From JACVRW01 sp963771715 (GTDB taxonomy: Bacteria > Actinomycetota > Thermoleophilia > Solirubrobacterales > Thermoleophilaceae): DNA of 64,000 nt. Both the position numbers and the translations under genes were made by a program. A model generated the notes under the pieces. It did not search any database. It worked only from the letters and a program-made list of their open reading frames with translations, and was not told where the DNA came from. The stretch is from positions 51,218 to 115,217 of the forward strand of contig CAVYUQ010000004.1 of NCBI GenBank assembly GCA_963771715.1, given 5' to 3'. Below, piece after piece: positions 36,145 to 43,511 of this stretch. Positions within the stretch are counted from its first letter, which is position 1, and every line of letters starts with the position of its first letter.

Positions 36145-36342
36145 ATGCCAGACCGCGAGAGCGTCCGGCTCGACCAGCTCCGCTCCGAGGCTGATTATCA
36201 CCGCCAGCGGCTCGACCTCTACCGGGCCAAGCTCTACGGCGGCCGCGCGGTGAGCATGGAGCGTCTTAAGGAATTCGAGCGCGCGTCGGAAAACGCCACC
36301 GCGCGCCTCCAACGGGCGCAGGCCGCCGAGAAGCAGGAGTAG
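36145..36342 (+). CDS. small helical protein, unknown function
   Basis: 65 residues, almost all helical and charged (RLDQLRSEADYHRQRLDLYR; MERLKEFERASENATARLQR), with a coiled-coil pattern. TATCGT (36132-36137) ends seven bases before ATG 36145, which supports real, leaderless expression. No family recognised. Confidence 0.6.
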   Translation: MPDRESVRLDQLRSEADYHRQRLDLYRAKLYGGRAVSMERLKEFERASENATARLQRAQAAEKQE

Positions 36343-36356
36343 ACTGAAGACAGACC

Positions 36357-36369
36357 GCACCTCAGGTGC
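36357..36369. repeat. 13-bp inverted repeat upstream of the UPF0104 gene
   Basis: GCACCT-C-AGGTGC, six-base arms around one base, about 45 bases before the next start. It may be an operator or part of a short hairpin; there is no T run. Confidence 0.4.
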
Positions 36370-36415
36370 CTCTGCCTGTCGCGTCGGTGTTCCCGAGAGA
36401 GGTAGAGGACAGGCC

Positions 36416-37417
36416 ATGCCCCGCCGCAGCCTGACGCTGGTTGCATCAATCGGCGCAAGCCTGGGCTTCGTGGCCTTGCTCGTCGGCAGGTGGGACGAGC
36501 TCGAGGCGGGCATCACCGGCGCGGCGGCGAGCGTGATCGCCCTCGCCGTGGCGCTTCAGGTCGTGGCACTGGTGTCGCGCAGCGAGGCGTGGCGCGTCTG
36601 CGTGCACGCCTCCGGCGGGACCGTGAGCCGGCGCAAGCTCTACCGCGCGTCGAGCATCGGCTGCGTGGGCAACCTGCTCAACCACCAGCTCGGCACGGCG
36701 GCGCGCATCGCGGCGCTGCGGCGCTCGGCGCCCGAGGAGACTCCTCGCGTCCCCGCGCTGATCGCCGCCGAGCTTCCGATCCTGTTCGTCGAGGCCGCGC
36801 TCGCGGCGCTCACGTCGTTCACGCTCGTGGGTCCGCTCGGCCTGCCCTGGTGGACGCCGATCGTCTGCCTGGTCGCGGTGGGCTCAGTCGGCCTCGCGTT
36901 CAGGAGCATCGCGGCGGCGCAGGCGCGCTGGCTCGCCAGGGGCCTGTCGGTGCTGCGCTCGCAACGCGGCAGCACCCGGCTCGTGGGCCTGGTCCTGATC
37001 GCGGTCTTCGCCCAGATAGCCCGGAACTGGCTGCTGCTCCACGCCGTCGGCGTGGACGCGTCGCTCTTCGACGCGATCGCCGTCCTGATCGCGGTGGTCT
37101 CGCTTGGCCAGCTGCCGTTCGGCCTGAGCGTGGGCGCCGCGGCCTCGGTTCTGATCCTGGGCCCGCAGGGAGTGGCCGCGGCCACGGCTGCCGGCGTGCT
37201 GCTCACGGCCACCGGCACGGTCGGCGGCCTCGCCTTCGCGGCCTGGGCCGTGCTCGATCTGATGGCCCTGCGCTGGCTCACCCCGAAGCCCGCGGGCGGC
37301 CCCTGGTCCGCGCTGGCGGCTCTGCCCGCGGCGCGCCGCCGGGTGGTCGAGGGCTGCTACTTCGGCGGCCTGAGCCACATCCAGATCACGCGCGTGCTGG
37401 GCGTGGCGCCCGCCTAA
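36416..37417 (+). CDS. UPF0104 / lysylphosphatidylglycerol synthase TM-like membrane protein
   Basis: 333 residues with about eight helices: LTLVASIGASLGFVALLVG, the basic loop SRSEAWRVCVHASGGTVSRR, GCVGNLLNHQLGTAARIAAL and ILFVEAALAALTSFTL. This is the flippase-like membrane domain of MprF-type proteins without the aminoacyl-transferase domain. Possible role in lipid or glycolipid translocation (inference). GAGAGAGG at ~36397 can serve as a ribosome site nine bases from the ATG. Confidence 0.75.
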   Translation: MPRRSLTLVASIGASLGFVALLVGRWDELEAGITGAAASVIALAVALQVVALVSRSEAWRVCVHASGGTVSRRKLYRASSIGCVGNLLNHQLGTAARIAALRRSAPEETPRVPALIAAELPILFVEAALAALTSFTLVGPLGLPWWTPIVCLVAVGSVGLAFRSIAAAQARWLARGLSVLRSQRGSTRLVGLVLIAVFAQIARNWLLLHAVGVDASLFDAIAVLIAVVSLGQLPFGLSVGAAASVLILGPQGVAAATAAGVLLTATGTVGGLAFAAWAVLDLMALRWLTPKPAGGPWSALAALPAARRRVVEGCYFGGLSHIQITRVLGVAPA

Positions 37418-37475
37418 TCCCGGCGCGCTCGGTGCCTGACGGGGCCCGTCGGGCCGGTCTCCCGCAGGCCTTGCG

Positions 37476-37868
37476 CTAGCTCAGGCCGGCCGCTTCGAGC
37501 GCCAGGCGCGCCTGGCCGTAGTCCTTGTAGCGCCAGAGCAGCCCGTCGAGGTAATCGACGACCGCGGCGCTCGGGACGTCGGTCTCGACGCCGCTCGCCC
37601 GCGCGCGCATCCGGATCGATCCAATCGCGACCAGGCGGTCGCCGAGGTCGCGGACGTCCGTGTACGAGATCCGGAACAGCTCGAACATCTCCTCCGTGTC
37701 GGCGATGAACCGCCGCATGCCCTCGTGGCCCACGTAGGGGCCCTCGGTCGCGGACCGGAGCGGCTCGAACACCGCGTCGGGGTGCACGAGCTGCGGGATG
37801 TCGACCAGGTCGCCGCGGCTGATCGCATCGGCGCCGCGCCGGAAGGCCTCCACGATCTCCTGCGACAT
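37476..37868 (-). CDS. SnoaL-like / nuclear transport factor 2 family protein
   Basis: 130 residues. SQEIVEAFRRGADAISRGDL, VHPDAVFEPLRSATEGPYVG and RFIADTEEMFELFRISYTDV define the SnoaL-like fold seen in many actinobacterial proteins. ATG 37868 lies six bases after TACGCT on the complement (37880-37875). The 47-nt palindromic element starts nine bases upstream of that hexamer. Function unknown. Confidence 0.78.
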   Translation of the reverse strand: MSQEIVEAFRRGADAISRGDLVDIPQLVHPDAVFEPLRSATEGPYVGHEGMRRFIADTEEMFELFRISYTDVRDLGDRLVAIGSIRMRARASGVETDVPSAAVVDYLDGLLWRYKDYGQARLALEAAGLS

Positions 37869-37888
37869 CGCGGCAGCGTAGTTGAGGT

Positions 37889-37935
37889 GACTGTCCTGTT
37901 CTAGGCTTGCTATCCAACCCTTAGGCAGGACGGTC
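37889..37935 (+). repeat. 47-nt palindromic element, copy 1
   Basis: Begins GACTGTCCTG and ends TAGGCAGGACGGTC; these arms pair (one G-T wobble) around a ~23-base centre. The same arms occur, on the opposite strand, at 50657-50703 with a different centre. It lies between the EEP gene stop and the promoter of the SnoaL gene. No T run follows, so a simple terminator is not obvious. Confidence 0.7.
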
Positions 37936-37981
37936 CCTCTCCTCAATGCTGTAGTTCGGGCACCCGCTCGGCGGCGACCGC

Positions 37982-39115
37982 CTACAGCTTCAGGTCCGCC
38001 CAGATCGCCGCGTGGTCGGACGCCTGGTGGATGTCCCTCTCCATGGTGTCCAGCATCTGCCAGGGGTTCTTCACCTTGGGCCCGTGCCAGACGCCCTTGC
38101 GGTTCAGGCCGGCGTCCTGGACCGACCCGAACAGGGCCGGGGACAGCAGCAGGTAGTCGATCTTGTCGTTGCCGGTGCCGAAGGTGCCGGTGCGCGGCTC
38201 CTGCCGGTAGTTCGCGTGCTCGGAGACGTCCTTGAGGTCGGTGTCCTGAACGAGCGGCTTGAGCGGCTTGCTGTCGGGCGTGTCGTTCAGGTCGCCCAGC
38301 ACCACGATGCGCTTCCAGCCGTCGGCGCGGCGCTGCTCGTAGATCTTCGCCACGCGCCGCGCCTGCTGGAGCCGCTTGGCGTTCGAGGTCTCCTGGCTGC
38401 CGAAGCCCTTTGACTTGAAGTGGTTCACGAGCAGGAGCAGCGGGTCGCCGTTGGGGACCGGAAGCTGGTACTCCGCGCAGTCGCGGCTGAAGATCGGGTT
38501 GTCCTTCGAGTCGCGGTCGTCCACGTGGCTGCGCATCGTCTCGATCGGGTAGCGGTTGCGCGTGAGCAGGCCCACGTCGATGCCCCGCTCGTCATTCCCG
38601 TCCACCAGCATCACGTGCCGGTAGGGGCGCGGCTCGGCGTTGTTCTCCTCGAATCCGACCGGCAGCACGTCCCGGTTGAAGCGGTCGAGGGCGGGGCGGT
38701 CGTCCGCCTCGATCACGGCCAGCACGTCCGCGCCGACGTCGGCGATCACGCGCGCGGTGTTGCGCGTGGCCACCTCGTTCACCGACTCCTTCTTCAGCTC
38801 GAGCCAGCCGATCCAGTCACCGCGACCGCCCGCGATCACCTCCACCGGTCCGTTCCTCGGCCGGCGCAGCAGCTGGCCACGGCTGCGCCGCAGGAAGGCC
38901 CACTGGCTGTCGTCGCTGCGCAGCAGGCCGAGCGTCTTCAGGTGCTCGAGGATGCGCTTTCTCTCCGCCGCCCCGTAGCTCTGTTCCTGGAGGACGTCCT
39001 CGAGCGCCGCGTACGCCGCGAGCACCTCCTTGCCCTTCCCCTCGTTCCACCCAAGCGTGTTGATGGCCTTCGGCCGGCGGAACAGGTTCTCCACGTTGAA
39101 GGCGCCGAGGCGCAT
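37982..39115 (-). CDS. endonuclease/exonuclease/phosphatase family protein
   Basis: 377 residues. MRLGAFNVENLFRRPKAINT holds the N-terminal metal Asn/Glu; VIADVGADVLAVIEADD, LLLLVNHFKSKGF, RIVVLGDLNDTPDSKPLKP (GDLND) and the C-terminal SDHAAIWADL (S-D-H) are all present, so all catalytic motifs are intact. Could be a nuclease or phosphatase; no signal peptide is seen. Start chosen at ATG 39115 directly before the conserved strand; CATGCT lies eight bases before it on the complement. Confidence 0.85.
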   Translation of the reverse strand: MRLGAFNVENLFRRPKAINTLGWNEGKGKEVLAAYAALEDVLQEQSYGAAERKRILEHLKTLGLLRSDDSQWAFLRRSRGQLLRRPRNGPVEVIAGGRGDWIGWLELKKESVNEVATRNTARVIADVGADVLAVIEADDRPALDRFNRDVLPVGFEENNAEPRPYRHVMLVDGNDERGIDVGLLTRNRYPIETMRSHVDDRDSKDNPIFSRDCAEYQLPVPNGDPLLLLVNHFKSKGFGSQETSNAKRLQQARRVAKIYEQRRADGWKRIVVLGDLNDTPDSKPLKPLVQDTDLKDVSEHANYRQEPRTGTFGTGNDKIDYLLLSPALFGSVQDAGLNRKGVWHGPKVKNPWQMLDTMERDIHQASDHAAIWADLKL

Positions 39116-39200
39116 CACGGGAGAGCATGAGCGATCGCGCCGGTTTGCGCAAGGTCGGGACGCGTTCCTGACTGGCGTGGCGGCGCGCGCGCACACTACA

Positions 39201-39236
39201 TTGACAATTATCAATTGAATTGATATTCATAGATAC
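39201..39236 (+). promoter_or_regulatory. arsR promoter with ArsR-type operator in the spacer
   Basis: TTGACA (39201-39206), 17 bases, TATTCA (39224-39229), seven bases, GTG. The spacer carries ATCAATT-G-AATTGAT (39210-39224), an inverted repeat of the kind bound by ArsR repressors. This is the most AT-rich stretch of the window. Confidence 0.8.
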
Positions 39237-39590
39237 GTGACCGTCGAGCTGGAGCTCGCTCCCAAGCAGAAGCGGCCGGCAGGCGAGCCCTGCTGCGTGC
39301 CGGTGGTGCATCCCGACGTGGACCGCGAGCGGGCCGAGCGCATGGCCGCCGTCGCCAAGGCGCTCGGCGACCCCGTGCGCGTCCAGCTCGTGGACGTGCT
39401 GCGCAAGGCCGCCGGCAAGGTCTGCGTGTGCGAGCTCGTCCCGCTCTTCGACCTCTCCCAGCCCACCGTCTCGCACCACCTCAAGGTGCTGCGCGAGGCC
39501 GGCATCGTCGACTCCGAGCGGCGCGGCCTGTGGGCCTACTACTACGTCAACCCGGAAGCACTGGAGGAACTGTCCACATGGCTGAGCTGA
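39237..39590 (+). CDS. arsR: ArsR-family metalloregulatory repressor
   Basis: 117 residues. Winged helix with metal-site cysteines C63 and C65 (GKVCVCELVPLFDLSQPTVS) at the alpha3 position of arsenic sensors, plus a CC pair at residues 19-20. Recognition helix QPTVSHHLKVLREAGIV. The GTG start lies seven bases after the -10, so it is leaderless, and it should repress its own operon until As(III) binds. Overlaps arsM by 13 bases. Confidence 0.92.
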   Translation: MTVELELAPKQKRPAGEPCCVPVVHPDVDRERAERMAAVAKALGDPVRVQLVDVLRKAAGKVCVCELVPLFDLSQPTVSHHLKVLREAGIVDSERRGLWAYYYVNPEALEELSTWLS

Positions 39591-40366
39591 CCGACACCGA
39601 CATCCGCGAGCAGGTGCGCGAGCGCTACGCCGCCGCTGCTACCGCGGTGGCTGAGAGCACCGGGTCCGGCTGCTGCGGCGCCCCGGCCGCGATCGCCGGC
39701 TGCGGCCCCGACATCGCGTCGACCGACAAGGACGGCAACGAGGTCTTCGGCGTGGCCCTCTACGACGACGAGGGCGACGCGGCCCCCAGGGCGGCGGTCG
39801 AGGCCTCGCTCGGCTGCGGAGTGCCAACCGCCGTGGCCGACCTCCACGAGGGCGAGACGGTCCTCGATCTCGGCTCGGGCGCCGGAGCCGACGTACTCAT
39901 CTCCGCCCGCCGCGTCGGCGAGAGCGGCAGGGCCATCGGGCTCGACATGACCGACGAGATGCTCGAGCTCGCCCGCGCCAACGCGGCCGAGGCCGGCGTC
40001 ACGAACGTCGAGTTCCTGAAGGGCTACATCGAGGACATCCCCCTCCCCGACGACTCCGTGGACGTGGTGATCTCGAACTGCGTGATCAACCTCGCGGGCG
40101 ACAAGCAGAAGGTCCTCGCCGAGACCGCCCGCGTGCTCCGCCCCGGCGGGCGCTTCGCCGTCTCCGACGTGATCGCCGACCCCGACATGGACGAGGCCAC
40201 CCGCGCCGACATGCAGCAGTGGACCGGCTGCATCGCCGGCGCCCTCACGCGCGACGAGTTCGAGCAGGCGCTCACCGAGGCGGGCCTCGAGCAGATCGAG
40301 ATCGACGAGACGCATCGCGTGCACGAGCACGCCAGCTCGGCGATCATCCGCGCGCGCAAGCCGTAG
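39578..40366 (+). CDS. arsM: arsenite methyltransferase
   Basis: 262 residues. SAM motif I is TVLDLGSGAGADVLISARR; arsenic-binding cysteines lie in SLGCGVPTAV, SNCVINLAGD and WTGCIAGAL, the arrangement of ArsM enzymes; STGSGCCGAP near residues 28-35 is the extra N-terminal pair. It converts As(III) to methylated, often volatile species. GGAGGA lies upstream of ATG 39578, inside the end of arsR. Sequence looks complete. Confidence 0.92.
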   Translation: MAELTDTDIREQVRERYAAAATAVAESTGSGCCGAPAAIAGCGPDIASTDKDGNEVFGVALYDDEGDAAPRAAVEASLGCGVPTAVADLHEGETVLDLGSGAGADVLISARRVGESGRAIGLDMTDEMLELARANAAEAGVTNVEFLKGYIEDIPLPDDSVDVVISNCVINLAGDKQKVLAETARVLRPGGRFAVSDVIADPDMDEATRADMQQWTGCIAGALTRDEFEQALTEAGLEQIEIDETHRVHEHASSAIIRARKP

Positions 40367-40381
40367 GCGGCAACCGCGTAG

Positions 40382-40774
40382 ATGGCCACCGCGCTCTTCG
40401 TCTGCCTCCACAACGCCGGCCGCTCGCAGATGAGCCAGGCGCTGTTCGAGCGCGCAGCGGAGGGACGTCACCGTGCGCTGTCGGCGGGCACCACGCCCGC
40501 CGACCGCGTTCACCCGGAAGTCGTCGAGGTGATGCGCGAGGTGGGCGTCGAGCTGGCGGACCGCGAGCCGAAGCTGCTCACGCGCGAGCTCGCCGAGCAG
40601 GCCGACGTCGTCGTGACGATGGGCTGCGGCGACGAGTGCCCGTACATTCCGGGTAGGCGCTACGTCGACTGGGAGCTCGAGGATCCGAAGGGTCGGCCGC
40701 TCGACGAGGTGCGCGCCACGCGCGACGACATCGACCGCAGAGTGAGGCAGCTCGTGGAGGAGCTCGACGCATGA
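40382..40774 (+). CDS. arsC: arsenate reductase, thioredoxin-coupled low-molecular-weight phosphatase type
   Basis: 130 residues. P-loop CLHNAGRSQ (C-X5-R-S) near residue 8; later resolving cysteines in TMGCGDECPYIPGRRYVDWE as in the thioredoxin-linked ArsC. It reduces arsenate to arsenite, the substrate for ArsM. Starts 16 bases after arsM and its stop forms ATGA with the next gene, so the four genes are one operon. Confidence 0.92.
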   Translation: MATALFVCLHNAGRSQMSQALFERAAEGRHRALSAGTTPADRVHPEVVEVMREVGVELADREPKLLTRELAEQADVVVTMGCGDECPYIPGRRYVDWELEDPKGRPLDEVRATRDDIDRRVRQLVEELDA

Positions 40775-41577
40775 AGACCCCGCAGCAGCTCTACGAGGAC
40801 TGGGAGCGCGCGCATTGGTCCGCGCAGGACATCGACCTCAGCCGCGACCCCGAGCACTGGCGCTCGATGGACGAGAGCGAGCGCAACCTCCTCTACTGGG
40901 TGCTGTCGTCGCTGATGGTCGCCGAGGAGCGCATCTCGACCCAGTTCTGCGGCCTCGTGCTCGCGCAGGACGACGAGGAGGAGGGCAGCTTCCTCTCCAC
41001 GCAGCTCGTGGACGAGAACCGCCACATGCAGTTCTACGCGCGCTTCCAGAACGAGGTGGTGGCCGACCCGGCCGCGATCGGCGCCCACGTGGCCCGCGCG
41101 CGCGAGGTGCTCGGCGAACCCTTCCGCAAGGTCTTCGACGTGGCGCTAGTGGATGCCCACGACCGCCTGCGGCGAGAGCCCGAGGACCGCGAGGCCAAGG
41201 TCGACTTCGTGACCGTCTACCACATGATCATCGAGGGCACGCTCGGCATCACGGCCTCTCACTTCCTGCTCGACTTCCTGGAGCAGCGCGAGCTGCTGCC
41301 GGGCTTCGCGGACGGCTACGGCCGCATCGCCGCCGACGAGCAGCGCCACATCGCGTACGGCACCTGGTTCCTGCGCGAGTCGGTGGCCGAGGATCCCGCC
41401 ATGGCGGAGGTCGTGCGGGCACGGCTGATCGACCTGCTGCCGGCCGTGGCCGAGTCGGTGTCGCCGCCGAGCGAGGGCGCGTGGGAGCTGCTCGGCGTGG
41501 AGGACGGCGAGCTCGGCGCCTACGGGCTCAACGCGCTGACACGGCGCCTGGCCGTGATCGGCGTCTCGCTGGCCTAG
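40771..41577 (+). CDS. R2-like diiron protein (ribonucleotide reductase small subunit superfamily)
   Basis: 268 residues. Metal ligands are all present: E52 (VAEERIS), E82 and H85 (DENRHMQFYA), E155 (MIIEGTLG), E190 and H193 (ADEQRHIAYG). Y89, four residues after H85, matches the radical tyrosine position of R2. It is shorter than typical R2 and lacks an R1 neighbour, so an R2-like oxidase or ferritin-like role is more likely than nucleotide reduction. ATGA overlap with arsC places it in the arsenic operon. An odd but tightly coupled partner; function unknown. Confidence 0.8.
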   Translation: MKTPQQLYEDWERAHWSAQDIDLSRDPEHWRSMDESERNLLYWVLSSLMVAEERISTQFCGLVLAQDDEEEGSFLSTQLVDENRHMQFYARFQNEVVADPAAIGAHVARAREVLGEPFRKVFDVALVDAHDRLRREPEDREAKVDFVTVYHMIIEGTLGITASHFLLDFLEQRELLPGFADGYGRIAADEQRHIAYGTWFLRESVAEDPAMAEVVRARLIDLLPAVAESVSPPSEGAWELLGVEDGELGAYGLNALTRRLAVIGVSLA

Positions 41578-41971
41578 CTCGCGGCGCGAGGCTCGACCGG
41601 CAGGCCGGACGCGCGCCAGGCCTGGAAGCCGCCCTCGAGGTCGGTGGCTCGCTCGAAGCCGAGCCGGCGCAGGTTGGCGGCCGCGAGGCTCGACTGGTAG
41701 CCCTCGTCGCACATCACGATCAGCAGGCGCCCGAGATCGCTGACGCGATCGTCGCGGGCCGGGCTGGCGGGATCGCAGCGCCACTCGAGCACGTTGCGCG
41801 GGAAGAAGACGGACCCGGGACGACCCCGTCGCGCTCGCGCTGAAGCTCCGAGCGGACATCGACCAGAACGGCGCCGGCGGAGACGGCGGAGGCGGCCTCG
41901 ACAGGTCCGAGGCGGCTCAGGCCGCGGCGGGCCTCGGCGAGCAGCTGGTCGGCTGTGAGGCGGCCGGCCAC
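41574..41971 (-). pseudogene. rhodanese-like protein, one frameshift
   Basis: GTG 41971 opens AGRLTADQLLAEARRGLSRL and AGAVLVDVRSELQRERDGV. Near 41815-41825 the frame shifts; then PGSVFFPRNVLEWRCDPAS and LLIVMCDEGYQSSLAAANL, where C in VMCDEG is the active-site cysteine, and ATDLEGGFQAWRASGLP. About 132 residues, a normal single-domain rhodanese. TAGGGT lies six bases before the GTG on the complement. Convergent with the R2-like gene; stops overlap. Confidence 0.75.
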
Positions 41972-42019
41972 ATGCCGACCCTAATGCGAAACAGCACGCA
42001 ATGGGGCCTGAATTCCACT

Positions 42020-42043
42020 GTTCGTCCGCGATATCCCGGGTAC
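42020..42043 (+). promoter_or_regulatory. SigB/SigF-like promoter
   Basis: GTTCGT (42020-42025), 12 bases, GGGTAC (42038-42043). This fits the GTTT-N12-15-GGGTAT consensus of general-stress sigma factors. The same pair with identical spacing lies before the second YciE-like gene at 49147. Confidence 0.6.
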
Positions 42044-42075
42044 CCGATAGGTACACCCGAATGAAGGAAACACGG

Positions 42076-42573
42076 ATGTTCGACAAGCTGAACAACCCGC
42101 GCGAGGTCTTCGGCCACAAGCTCGGATCTGCGCTGACCATGGAGCAGGACGTGCTGGAGATGCTCGGAAACCTCGAGGACGAGTCGCAGCGCGACGAGCT
42201 GAAGCAGCAGTTCCGCCACCACGCTGACGAGACGCGCCAGCAGATCGCCAACATCGAGCAGTCGTTCCGCGCGATGGGCGAGGAGCCGGACGACTCACCG
42301 TGTCCGGCCATCAAGGGCCTCGACGCGGAGGCCAAGGCGAACATCAAGATGGCCGACGAGAGCGTCGTCGACGGCGTGATCCTCGCCGGCGCTGCGGCGA
42401 CCGAGCATCACGAAATCGCCGTCTACGAGACGCTGATCACGCATGCCGAGGAGCTGGGCGAGCCCGAGGTTGTGCGCCTGCTCCAGCAGAACCTCGAGCA
42501 GGAGCAGCACACGCTCGAGGAGGTCGGCCGCGCGCAGCGCGAGGTGGTGCACCAGGCGGTCGCCACCGCATAG
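42076..42573 (+). CDS. YciE/YciF family (DUF892) ferritin-like protein
   Basis: 165 residues, four-helix ferritin-like domain: LGSALTMEQDVLEMLGNLED, FRHHADETRQQIANIEQSF, ATEHHEIAVYETLITHAEEL and QQNLEQEQHTLEEVGR, with repeated E and H ligands. Members are stress-induced and thought to protect against oxidative or osmotic stress. ATG 42076 follows AAGGAA by about seven bases; ATG 42061 is upstream in frame. A GC-rich hairpin follows the stop. Confidence 0.85.
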   Translation: MFDKLNNPREVFGHKLGSALTMEQDVLEMLGNLEDESQRDELKQQFRHHADETRQQIANIEQSFRAMGEEPDDSPCPAIKGLDAEAKANIKMADESVVDGVILAGAAATEHHEIAVYETLITHAEELGEPEVVRLLQQNLEQEQHTLEEVGRAQREVVHQAVATA

Positions 42574-42586
42574 CACATCGACTCTG

Positions 42587-42607
42587 CCCGCGGCTCTACG
42601 CCGCGGG
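42587..42607 (+). terminator. hairpin after the ferritin-like gene
   Basis: CCCGCGGC-TCTAC-GCCGCGGG, a perfect eight-base stem with a five-base loop, 14 bases after the stop. No T run, as is common in high-GC actinobacteria. Confidence 0.6.
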
Positions 42608-42630
42608 TCGGGTCCTTGGTCGTGAGCCGC

Positions 42631-42771
42631 TCAGGGCGGGGGCGGCGTTGTAACGGTGTCGTCCCCGCACACGGCGTCGAGCGGGCTTGGCAGCCCGAAG
42701 CCGTCCGAGGTCTCCTCGCGCCAGCAGACCCAGACGTGCTCGCCCGGCTGCCTGCGCGAAGCGACTTCCAC
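42631..42771 (-). CDS. small protein, 46 residues, unknown
   Basis: GTG 42771 to TGA 42631. Reads EVASRRQPGEHVWVCWREE then SDGFGLPSPLDAVCGDDTV, with a Pro-rich end and two cysteines. TAGAGA lies seven bases before the GTG on the complement, weakly matching the local leaderless pattern. It fills most of the gap between the terminator and the oxygenase gene. No family recognised. Confidence 0.4.
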   Translation of the reverse strand: MEVASRRQPGEHVWVCWREETSDGFGLPSPLDAVCGDDTVTTPPPP

Positions 42772-42806
42772 GAATCGGTCTCTACCCGGACGACCGCGCG
42801 TGCGCC

Positions 42807-43511
42807 TCACGCGGGCTCGCTGCCGCGGGCATGGCAGCGCACCGTGCCGTCGCGCTCAAGCGTCCAGAACGGGCTCTCGGTGTCGGGGTGCTGCCACGTG
42901 GCGATCAGGCTGAGCCGCTCCTCCGCGGCAGCACCGCGCACGGGCGAGACGGCATGCCATGACGAGTCGGAGCGAACCAGGATCGACGCCGAGCCGAGCG
43001 TCGGCGGCAGCTCGGTGGTCACGTCCGCAGGGTCCTTGGACGCGAGTATCTGAAGGCACCCGCCCCAGGCGGGGTCCCACCCGTCGTTGAAGTAGAAGAC
43101 CTCGCTGGCGAGCTTCCGCGGGATGTCGACGTGCGGGCCCAGGTGAGCGGCCGGACCCCAGCGCCAGGCGCTCAGCTCGAGCAGATGCCCGTCGAGGGAC
43201 CGCCCGAGGGTCTCCGCGAAGGCGTCCCGGTACGTATCCGACAGGAGCTCGTCCACCAGTGCCCGCCACTCGGGCGAGAGCGACTCCGGGTCCACCGCGC
43301 CGTCGCCTCCGAGCGGCACGAGGCAGCGCAGCCGGAACTCCATCGCCTTCTCGCCGTCGTGGTGGCGCAGGCGCCAGAAGCCGGTCGTGGGGAATGTCTC
43401 GCGCAGTGCTGCGGCCGCCGCCGGGGCGAGCGCGCCCGGCAGGTAACCCCAGCGGTGCGGCGGATCGCCCAGCCGAGCTCGGCGAAGTGCGTCCAGGTCG
43501 AGCGCCGTCAT
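42807..43511 (-). CDS. 2OG-Fe(II) oxygenase superfamily protein
   Basis: 234 residues. HLGPHVDIPRKLASEVFYFN contains the H-x-D iron motif, GWDPAWGGCLQILAS the core strand, and SSWHAVSPVRGAA the distal His and following R/S that bind iron and 2-oxoglutarate. This resembles prolyl-4-hydroxylase-like enzymes. Start ATG 43511 overlaps the stop of the hexapeptide acyltransferase (ATGA). In a glycan operon it may hydroxylate a lipid or sugar substituent; this is inference. Confidence 0.8.
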   Translation of the reverse strand: MTALDLDALRRARLGDPPHRWGYLPGALAPAAAAALRETFPTTGFWRLRHHDGEKAMEFRLRCLVPLGGDGAVDPESLSPEWRALVDELLSDTYRDAFAETLGRSLDGHLLELSAWRWGPAAHLGPHVDIPRKLASEVFYFNDGWDPAWGGCLQILASKDPADVTTELPPTLGSASILVRSDSSWHAVSPVRGAAAEERLSLIATWQHPDTESPFWTLERDGTVRCHARGSEPA

